A stretch of DNA of 10,288 bases from Anaerolineae bacterium (GTDB lineage Bacteria; Chloroflexota; Anaerolineae; Aggregatilineales; UBA2796), in NCBI GenBank assembly GCA_020851855.1, contig JADZBY010000061.1, forward strand, positions 1 through 10,288. The letters run 5' to 3'. Shown in pieces: positions 1-7,100 of the stretch. The notes beneath the pieces are model-generated. The model made no database searches. It saw only the letters and a program-made list of their open reading frames with translations, and was not told the DNA's origin. Position numbers and translations under genes: made by a program. Position 1 is the stretch's first letter. The number at the start of each line of letters is the position of its first letter.

Positions 1-50
1 ATCCTGACCTTTAGATAACCACTGTAAGCCGTTTTTATATTGAAAATGCC

Positions 51-78
51 TTGACTCCCTGTCGGATTGGTGTACAAT
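51..78 (+). promoter_or_regulatory. Predicted sigma-70-type promoter of the ABC exporter operon
   Basis: A -35 box TTGACT (51-56) and a -10 box TACAAT (73-78) are separated by 16 bp, each one base from consensus, in an AT-richer patch of a GC-rich window. Transcription would start near 84-86, leaving a leader of about 80 nt before the GTG start at 165. The exporter frame stays open back to a TTG at 51, but that codon lies inside the -35 box, which argues against it as the start. No promoter was tested; this is a sequence match. Confidence 0.65.
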
Positions 79-88
79 GCGGTTGTAC
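72..88. promoter_or_regulatory. Operator-like inverted repeat over the -10 box
   Basis: GTACAA (72-77) and TTGTAC (83-88) form a perfect inverted repeat with 6-bp arms and a 5-bp spacer. It covers the -10 box and the expected transcription start. This is where repressors that block polymerase often bind, and multidrug-type exporters are often under local repressors. No regulator gene lies next to it in the window, so the cognate factor is unknown. Confidence 0.4.
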
Positions 89-113
89 GCCCCGACGAAA
101 AGTTGCGGGGCGT
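87..113 (+). promoter_or_regulatory. 5' leader stem-loop of the exporter mRNA
   Basis: ACGCCCCG (87-94) pairs perfectly with CGGGGCGT (106-113) across an 11-nt loop, giving a GC-rich 8-bp stem at the predicted 5' end of the transcript. No T-run follows, so it is not a standard intrinsic terminator. It could protect the mRNA 5' end, or be a second DNA palindrome for a regulator. Its first two bases overlap the upstream inverted repeat. Confidence 0.45.
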
Positions 114-150
114 CTTATCGTCCCCCGCCCACATAAGCGCGAAATCTATC

Positions 151-155
151 AGGAG
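151..155 (+). promoter_or_regulatory. Ribosome binding site fixing the GTG start of the first ABC gene
   Basis: AGGAG at 151-155 sits 9 nt upstream of GTG at 165-167. No equally good site precedes any earlier in-frame start, and the earlier residues do not resemble an ABC exporter N-terminus. This supports translation from 165. Confidence 0.7.
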
Positions 156-164
156 AATCGCCCT

Positions 165-1991
165 GTGACGACGCTCCCGGCGGCCCGACCGCCCGTCCCC
201 CACTATGACCTGAAGCGCGCCCTGTCCCGCAACCAGTTTGTCGGGCTGTGGCGCATGATGAGCGGCTTCCGCCTCACCTACCTCGCGGCGACGCTGAGCC
301 TGGGCATGGCGGCGCTGGTCAAGGTTGGCGTTTTCGCGCTGCTGGCCCACTTCGTCGACAACGTGCTCGGCCAGAAGGACACGCAACCGGCCACCATCGC
401 GCTCATCGCCGTCGCCTTCATCGGGCTGGCGGCGGGCGAAGGCCTGTTCAGCTTCCTGTCCGGCAGGCTGGCGGCGCGCACGGCGGAAGGCATCATCTTC
501 CGGCTGCGCAACTACCTGTTCGACCACGTCCAGCGCCTGACCTTCACCTATCACGACAAGGCGCAGACCGGCGACCTGATCCAGCGCTCTACGTCCGACG
601 TGGACACCATCCGGCGCTTCTTCGCCGACCAGGCCATCGGGCTTGGCCGCATCTTCTTGCTGTTCGGCGTGAACATGACGGCGCTGTTGATCCTCAACGC
701 GAGGCTGGCGCTGCTGTCGGTGATCGTCATCCCGCTGATCGCCATCATGTCGTTGTTCTTCTTCCGCCGCCTCTCGAAGGCGTACAAGGGCTTCCAGGAA
801 CAGGACGGCGTTACGTCCACGCTGCTCCAGGAGAACCTGTCCGGTGTGCGCGTGGTGAAAGCCTTCGCCCGCCAGAAGTACGAGATCGAGAAGTACGAGG
901 CGGCCAACGTGGAGCGTTTCCGGCGTGGCGCGGCCTTTATGAAGATGCACGCCATGTACTGGCCGATCACGGACATCATCTGCGGCAGCCAGGCGGCGTT
1001 CGGCTACTTCATGGGCGCGACGATGGTCATCGACGGCCACATCTCGCTCGGTACGTACATCGCCTACGTCGGGCTGGTATGGCAGGTGATCAATCCGCTG
1101 CGCAACCTGGGCCGCATCATCGTGCACATGTCCGAGGGCGGCGTGTCCTACAACCGCGTCATGGAGATGATCAAGCAGGAGCGCGAGCCGCTCACCGATG
1201 GCACATTCGAGCCGAAGGGCAGCGTGCGCGGCGAGATCGTCTTCGACGACGTCAGCTTCGAGTACGACGCCGAGGCGCAGGTGCTACACAACATCAGCTT
1301 CCGGGCGGAACCGGGCCAGGCCATCGCGCTGCTCGGCTCGACCGGCTCCGGCAAGACGACGCTGGTCAACCTGCTGCCGCGCTTCTACGACTACACGAGC
1401 GGCAGGCTCACGCTGGACGGCGTCGACCTGAAAGACTACTCGCGCGAGACGCTGCGGCGGCAGATCGGCATCGTGGAGCAGGAGCCGTTCCTGTTCTCGC
1501 GCAGCATCCGGGAGAACATTACCTATGGCGTGCACCGTGAGGTGACGCAGGACGAGATCGAGGCCGCTGCACGCGCCGCCGCCATCCACGACGTGATCCA
1601 GAGCTTCCCGAAGGGCTACGATACGCTGGTCGGGGAGAAGGGCGTCACGCTGTCCGGCGGGCAGAAGCAGCGTGTGGCCATCGCGCGCACGTTGCTCAAG
1701 GACCCGCGCATCCTGATCCTGGACGACGCCACGTCGTCGGTGGACACCGAGACGGAAGCATCCATCCGCGAGGCGTTGCAGGCGCTCATGAAGGGCCGCA
1801 CCAGCTTCATCATCGCCCACCGCATCCAGAGCGTGATGAACGCGGACCTGATCCTGGTGCTGGACAAGGGCCGCATCGTGCAGCGCGGCGCGCACGCCGA
1901 GTTGCTCGCCCAGCCGGGCATCTATCGCCAGATCTACGACGTGCAGACGCGCGTGGAGATCGAGTTGGAAAAGGAAATCGCCCGTGTCTGA
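165..1991 (+). CDS. ABC exporter half-transporter, subunit A (TMD-NBD, degenerate Walker B)
   Basis: This is a 608-residue type IV (ABCB-like) half-transporter, expected in the cytoplasmic membrane and driving export of an unidentified hydrophobic compound or lipid. An N-terminal six-helix membrane domain starts with a hydrophobic segment at about residues 36-65. The C-terminal nucleotide-binding domain has Walker A GSTGSGKT (391-398), signature LSGGQKQR (496-503), Walker B ILILDD (516-521) and switch His552. The residue after the Walker B Asp is Asp521 where catalytic Glu is normal, the hallmark of the degenerate-site subunit in heterodimeric exporters such as TM287/288 and BmrCD. The GTG start follows an AGGAG box, and the last 8 nt overlap the next gene, which encodes the complementary partner. 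The family call is secure; the substrate cannot be read from sequence. Confidence 0.93.
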   Translation: MTTLPAARPPVPHYDLKRALSRNQFVGLWRMMSGFRLTYLAATLSLGMAALVKVGVFALLAHFVDNVLGQKDTQPATIALIAVAFIGLAAGEGLFSFLSGRLAARTAEGIIFRLRNYLFDHVQRLTFTYHDKAQTGDLIQRSTSDVDTIRRFFADQAIGLGRIFLLFGVNMTALLILNARLALLSVIVIPLIAIMSLFFFRRLSKAYKGFQEQDGVTSTLLQENLSGVRVVKAFARQKYEIEKYEAANVERFRRGAAFMKMHAMYWPITDIICGSQAAFGYFMGATMVIDGHISLGTYIAYVGLVWQVINPLRNLGRIIVHMSEGGVSYNRVMEMIKQEREPLTDGTFEPKGSVRGEIVFDDVSFEYDAEAQVLHNISFRAEPGQAIALLGSTGSGKTTLVNLLPRFYDYTSGRLTLDGVDLKDYSRETLRRQIGIVEQEPFLFSRSIRENITYGVHREVTQDEIEAAARAAAIHDVIQSFPKGYDTLVGEKGVTLSGGQKQRVAIARTLLKDPRILILDDATSSVDTETEASIREALQALMKGRTSFIIAHRIQSVMNADLILVLDKGRIVQRGAHAELLAQPGIYRQIYDVQTRVEIELEKEIARV

Positions 1992-3870
1992 CATCGACCA
2001 CTTCGAGGAAGAAGAGTTTACGACGAAGTTCAACGGCAAGGTCTTCCTTCGGATTCTCGGCCTTGTCCGCCCGCACTGGAAATGGGTGCTTGGCTTCGTC
2101 TTTTTCATCGGCCTCGTGTCGGTCCTGGAAGCGTATTTCAACTTCCTGGGCAAACAGATCATCGATGAGGGCATCGTGCCGGGCAACCGCGACGCCGTGA
2201 TCGCGCTGGTGGGGCGCTACGTCGTGCTGTACGTGGCGCTGGCGGTCGGCGTATTCTTCTTCATCTATCTGGCGGGCGTGCTCGGCCAGCGCGTCGCCTA
2301 TGAACTGCGCCAGCGCCTGTTCAACCACCTGCAGACGCTCTCCCTGCCGTACTTCTCGAAGACGCCGGTGGGCTGGATCATGTCCCGCGTCAACTCCGAC
2401 TCGGAGCGCATCGCGGACCTGGTGACGTGGGGCATGTTGGACGTGACCTGGGCGGTGATGAACATCACCATCTCGCTCATCTTCATGCTCAGCATCAACT
2501 GGCAGTTGACCCTGATCGTCGCCCTCATCATCCCGATCCTGATCGTCGTGGCCATCTGGTTTCAGCGGCGCATCCTGGTCCAATACCGGATGGTGCGCAA
2601 GCAAAACTCGAAGATCACCGGCGCGTACAACGAGAACATCACCGGCGTGCGCGTGGTGAAGGCGCTGGGCCGCGAGGCGCAGAACCTGGACGAGTTCAGC
2701 GAATTGACCGGCGGCATGTATCACGCGGCGTTCCGCGCGGCGTGGCTCTCGGCGCTGTTCCTGCCTGCCGTGCAGATCGTGAGCGCCATCGCGCTGGGCA
2801 TCATCGTGGGCTTTGGCGGCTACCAGGCGCAAAACGGCTGGCTGACCATCGGCGGCATCCAGGCCTTTGTCTCGTACATCACCTTCATGATGTGGCCGGT
2901 GCAAGACCTGGCGCGCGTGTATGCCGATATGCAGCACGCCATCGCCTCGGCAGAGCGGACGTTTTCGCTGGTCGACGCCGTGCCGGACGTGACGGACAAG
3001 CCCGAAGCGGTCGATCCCGGCACGCTGCGCGGCGACATCGAGTTCGACAACGTCACCTTCTACTATGAAGAAGACAAGCCGGTCCTGCGCAACTTCAACC
3101 TGACGGTGCGACAGGGTGAATCCATCGCGCTGGTCGGCCCGACGGGCGGCGGGAAAACCACGATCATCAACCTGATCTGCCGCTTCTACGAGCCAAAAGC
3201 GGGTCTGATCCGCATCGGCGGGCGCGACTACACAGAGATCACGCAGCACGCCATCCAGTCGCGCGTCGGCGTGGTGCTCCAGACGCCGCACCTGTTCTCC
3301 GGCACGATCCGCGAGAATATCCGCTACGGGCGGCTGGACGCCAGCGACGCCGAGGTCGAAGAGGCGGCGAAGATGGCCGGGGCGCACGAGTTCATCCTGC
3401 GCTTCGAGAAGGGTTACGACGAGGAAGTCGGCGAGGGCGGCAACCTGCTGTCCGTCGGGCAGAAGCAGTGTATCAGCCTGGCGCGCGCCATCCTTGCCCA
3501 GCCGGAAGTGTTCATCATGGACGAGGCGACCAGCTCGGTCGACACGTTGACGGAAGCCCTGATCCAGCGCGGCATGGAGCGCCTGATGGAAGGCCGGACC
3601 AGCTTCATCATCGCCCACCGCCTCTCGACCATCCGCCGCGCCGACCGCATCCTGGTCATCGAGAACGGCGGCATCTCGGAGATGGGCACGCACGCGGAGC
3701 TGATGCGCAACCGGGGCCACTACTACCGGCTGTACACGAACCAGTTCCGGCACGAGCTTGAGGCGGCCTATGATCCGTTCAAGGAAGGCGCGGCGGCAGA
3801 CGCCAGCAGCCCGGCGCTGGATGTGGAAGGTCCCGCCACCGAGCCACGCCTGAACGAAGCGGCGCGGTAG
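1984..3870 (+). CDS. ABC exporter half-transporter, subunit B (TMD-NBD, degenerate signature motif)
   Basis: This 628-residue half-transporter is the partner of the gene before it. It starts at GTG 1984 inside the end of that gene, with AAGGAAA (1971-1977) as ribosome binding site, so translation is probably coupled. The membrane domain fills the N-terminal half. The nucleotide-binding domain has Walker A GPTGGGKT (385-392), signature LSVGQKQ (489-495), Walker B VFIMDE (509-514) with catalytic Glu514, and switch His545. The signature reads LSVGQ instead of LSGGQ. With subunit A's Walker B Asp, this puts both defects in one composite ATP site and leaves the other intact. A charged tail of about 40 residues rich in Ala, Glu and Pro follows the NBD. 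It resembles YheH/BmrD-type subunits, but the substrate is unknown. An intrinsic terminator follows 11 nt after the stop. Confidence 0.93.
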   Translation: MSDIDHFEEEEFTTKFNGKVFLRILGLVRPHWKWVLGFVFFIGLVSVLEAYFNFLGKQIIDEGIVPGNRDAVIALVGRYVVLYVALAVGVFFFIYLAGVLGQRVAYELRQRLFNHLQTLSLPYFSKTPVGWIMSRVNSDSERIADLVTWGMLDVTWAVMNITISLIFMLSINWQLTLIVALIIPILIVVAIWFQRRILVQYRMVRKQNSKITGAYNENITGVRVVKALGREAQNLDEFSELTGGMYHAAFRAAWLSALFLPAVQIVSAIALGIIVGFGGYQAQNGWLTIGGIQAFVSYITFMMWPVQDLARVYADMQHAIASAERTFSLVDAVPDVTDKPEAVDPGTLRGDIEFDNVTFYYEEDKPVLRNFNLTVRQGESIALVGPTGGGKTTIINLICRFYEPKAGLIRIGGRDYTEITQHAIQSRVGVVLQTPHLFSGTIRENIRYGRLDASDAEVEEAAKMAGAHEFILRFEKGYDEEVGEGGNLLSVGQKQCISLARAILAQPEVFIMDEATSSVDTLTEALIQRGMERLMEGRTSFIIAHRLSTIRRADRILVIENGGISEMGTHAELMRNRGHYYRLYTNQFRHELEAAYDPFKEGAAADASSPALDVEGPATEPRLNEAAR

Positions 3871-3881
3871 GGGTAGACGTG

Positions 3882-3920
3882 AGGCCCTTCAACCCACATG
3901 GGAAGAGGGGCCTTTTTTTT
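3882..3920 (+). terminator. Intrinsic terminator of the ABC exporter operon
   Basis: AGGCCC (3882-3887) pairs with GGGCCT (3908-3913). The stem extends through T-G, T-A and C-G pairs, two A-A mismatches and a CCC/GGG clamp around a short ACAT-type loop. It ends in a run of eight T (3913-3920). Read on the other strand there is no T-run, so it does not serve the convergent gene. Confidence 0.92.
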
Positions 3921-3997
3921 GCCCTCTCCAACGTAGATTCTTCGCGTGGAGTGGGATCGTCTGGCGCGCCCACAGCTTCCCGCCACGATTCGCCCGA

Positions 3998-4100
3998 CCC
4001 GGCGCTGAAGCGCCGGGCTAAGCCTACAAAGCCCTGACGGGCTGGCAGTGCCTTCAGCCCGCAGGGCTTCGTAGCTTTAGCCTGGACCTTCAGGTCCAGG
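3998..4100. repeat. REP/BIME-like palindromic element of two head-to-head units
   Basis: Two units of about 50 nt meet near 4048-4049 in inverted orientation. Each has an outer 8-bp hairpin: CCCGGCGC-TGAA-GCGCCGGG (3998-4017) and CCTGGACC-TTCA-GGTCCAGG (4081-4100). Each also has an inner hairpin: GCCC-TGAC-GGGC (4031-4042) and AGCCC-GCA-GGGCT (4056-4068). Read outward from the centre, both units carry GTAG then TTAGCC just before the outer hairpin, recalling the GTAG-plus-hairpin form of REP sequences. The outer hairpins differ at six positions, all of which are paired compensatory changes. The element lies between two convergent genes, 28 nt past the stop of the minus-strand gene, a typical REP location. 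No RAYT transposase is present in the window. Confidence 0.7.
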
Positions 4101-4128
4101 CGCGCGCCCAGGGTTTCGCCCGGCCCGT

Positions 4129-7100
4129 TTACCCTTTGGCTCGCCTATCCGTCAAGGGCTTGGTAACCGCCGCCGGCGTGGTCTGCGTCGTGCGGGGCGG
4201 CGTCGCGACGGCGGGCGTCGGCTGCGTGCTCGTCTTGGCGGGCGCGACGGCGGGCGGATCGACCTGCTTCGTTTCCTGCGTCGCGCTCATGGCTGCCGGC
4301 GCAGGCGCGGCGGGCGTATCGGGCAGCATGATCTGCAGGAAGTACATGCCCCGGCTGCCGCCAGCCACGATGCTCCGGTTATCCGGGTGGATGGCCAGCA
4401 CATTCACCGCCGCATCCAGGTGCAGCGTCGCCAGGCACTTGCCCGACTTGAGCGCCCACAGCTTCACCGTCTGATCACGCGAGCACGACAGCACATAGTC
4501 GCCCGACGGGCTGATGGCGCAGCCGAGCACATGGCCGGCGTGGCCTTCCAGGACGCGCTGCATGTGCCCGGTCTTCGCATTCCACACGCGCAAGGTTTGA
4601 TCTTCCGAGGCGGACACGATCACGTCGCTGTGCGGGCCGATGGCGCACGCCGTCACCGAGTTGGTGTGCCCGTTCAGGGCGTGCAGCAGGTTGCCGCTGG
4701 CCGTATCCCACACGCGCAGCGTGCGGTCTCGCGAGGCGGATACGATAAACTTGCCGTTCGGCGCGATGGCGCAATCCAGCACCCAGTCCGCATGGCCGCG
4801 CAGGGTGTTTTTCACGTCGCCGGTGCGCGCATCCCAGAGCATGAGCGTATTGTCGTTCGACGCGGACACGATCAGGTCATTCTGCGGCCCCACCGCGCAG
4901 GCGCGCACCCACTGGTTGTGGCCACGCAGCGCGAACCGCTCTACGCGCCGCACGAGGTCCCACACGCGCAGCGTTTTGTCGTCCGAGGCGGACACGGCAA
5001 AGCTGCCGTCCGGGCTGATGGCGCAGCCGCGCAGCCCGAAGGCGTGCCCGGTCATGGTCCACAGGACGCGGTGGCGCTTGGCATCCCAGAGTTTGAGCGT
5101 CTTGTCGGCGGACGCCGAGACGAACAGCGCGCCGTCGCCGCTGATGGCGCAATCCATGACGACGTTGGTGTGCTGGTCCGGGATCAGGCTGGCGTCGCGG
5201 CATTCCTGCGCCGGGCGCGCGTCCCAGATGCGCACGGAGAAATCGTCCGAGGCGGAGACGAACACATCGCGCCCGGCGCAGGCCGCCACCGCCGTGACGG
5301 TGCGCGCGTGGGTCGGGTACGAAAAACGCAGCGCGCCGGTGCGGGCGTCCCAGCCCTTCACCGTGCGGTCGTCCGAGCCAGAGTAGATCACGCTGGCCTG
5401 CATATCGACCGCACAGCCGAACACGCCCGCCGTGTGCCCTTTCAACGTCAGCCGCTCGTTGCCGGTGCGCGCGTCCCAGACCTTGAGCGTATGGTCTTGC
5501 GCCGCGGACACGATGAACGCGCCGTCCGGGCTGAAGGCGCAGCTATTCACGCCGTCGCCGTGCCCGGCCAGCGTGCGCAGCAGCTTGCCATCCTTCACAT
5601 CCCACACGATCAGGGTGCTGTCGGCGGCGGCGGAGACGAGCATCGTCCCATCCGGGCTGAAAACGCACGCCCGCACGTAGCTCGCGTGGCCACGTAGGGC
5701 GCGCTTTTCCTTGCCGGTCTGCACGTCCCACAGGCGGACGGTCTTGTCGTCGGACGCCGACGCGATCAGCGTCCCGTCCGGGCTGAAGGCGCAGCCGTTC
5801 ACGCCGAGCGTGTGCCCGGTCAGGTTGGCTTGCTCGTTGCCGTTGGCCACCGACCAGATTCGCAGGCTGCGGTCGGCGGATGCGGAGACGATCAACGCGC
5901 CGTCGCGGCTGATGGCGCAGCCGTTGATCTCCGCAAAGTGCCCCTTGAGCGTGCGCCGCTCTTCGCCGGTGCGCGCGTCCCAGATTTTGAGCAGCTTATC
6001 CGCGCCCGCCGAGACGATGAAATCGCCGTCGTGGCTGATGGCGCAGGCTTTGACCGCGTCGCCGTGGTTCATGGCGCGCGCCTGCGCCTCGCGCGGCAGA
6101 TCGGGCAGCGGCAGCGTCGCGGTGAGGAACGGGCGCGGCAGGCTGGCCGCCAGTTGCGTACAGGACAGCGCCACGACGTCGAGATGCTGCAAGCGGCTGT
6201 GCAGAGTCCCGCCCACATCGGGCAGCGGGTCGCCCGGTTTGAACAAATGCCCGGCGTTGGCCACATGGCGGCGGAGCAGGCGCAGCGTAACGTCGTACGG
6301 CGCGGCCTTTTCCGCCGCGATCAGGTCCGACTCGGCGGCGTAGGCGCTCCGGGCGCGGATTTTCGCCACCAGATAGCGCAGGTCTTTGACCGTATTGATC
6401 AATTCGGCGCTGCGGTTGCCCCCGATCAGGTGATAGGCCAGCCAGTCCCAGATGTACGGGTCCTGCGGCGGCAGATCGGCCCAGCGCACCACGGGGTACG
6501 CCAGCAAAAGCTGATCGTGCAGGTCCACCTTACTCACGTTCGAGGTGGCCTGAAGGAAGGCGCGCACCTCGTCGTGCAGCCGGATGCAGCGCGTGGTCGG
6601 GTCAAAGCGCAACAGCAGCGACAGGTTGCTCAGGCGCTGGCAAAACGACTCGACGCGCCGGTCGTTCATGTTGCCGGTCGATTTCCAGAGCCGGACGAGC
6701 GCCGAGAACGGGATGTCGATGTTCTCCGGGAAGACCACCAGCTCGTTGAAGCGCTGCTGCTCGTCCGGCTTGAGCTGGTTCAGGCTGACCTGGATCGTCG
6801 CGCGCACGGCCAGGTTGCGGTTTTCCGGCGTGTCGGCGTGTGGATCGTCGAGCGCCACGACGCCAAGCTGTGTGAGCATGTCGTTGACGAACCGAACGGC
6901 CTGCGTGAGCGTCTGGCCGTGTTCCTCGACGCGCTCGTGCAGCATCCGGTTGGCCAGCTTGAGCAGGAACGGCAGCTTGTACAGCCGGTTGGCGAGCGTT
7001 TCCATGTCGCGTGGATCGGCCCCGGCCAACCCGGAGCTGAGCAGCGTGCGCGCCTCATCGCCGGTCATGGCGTCAACCGGGACCCACTGGATGTTGGGGA

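Noticed and set aside
51..164. TTG-initiated extension of subunit A by 38 residues
   Set aside because: The TTG is part of the predicted -35 box, the extra residues do not look like an exporter N-terminus, and the GTG at 165 has a well-placed AGGAG.
1810..3753. 647-codon minus-strand open frame opposite the exporter genes
   Set aside because: It has antisense-type composition full of Asp, Arg, His and Val with no family motif, and it spans the junction of two well-supported plus-strand genes.
3963..3970. GGCGCGCC octamers at 3963-3970, 7964-7971 and 8107-8114
   Set aside because: These are expected by chance in GC-rich DNA. The copies flank the STAND gene loosely but share no extended sequence, so they are not attachment sites or repeats bounding an island.
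3998..4100. CRISPR array or intrinsic terminator of the minus-strand gene
   Set aside because: There are only two inverted units, no spacer-repeat series and no cas genes. No T-run follows any of the hairpins on either strand.
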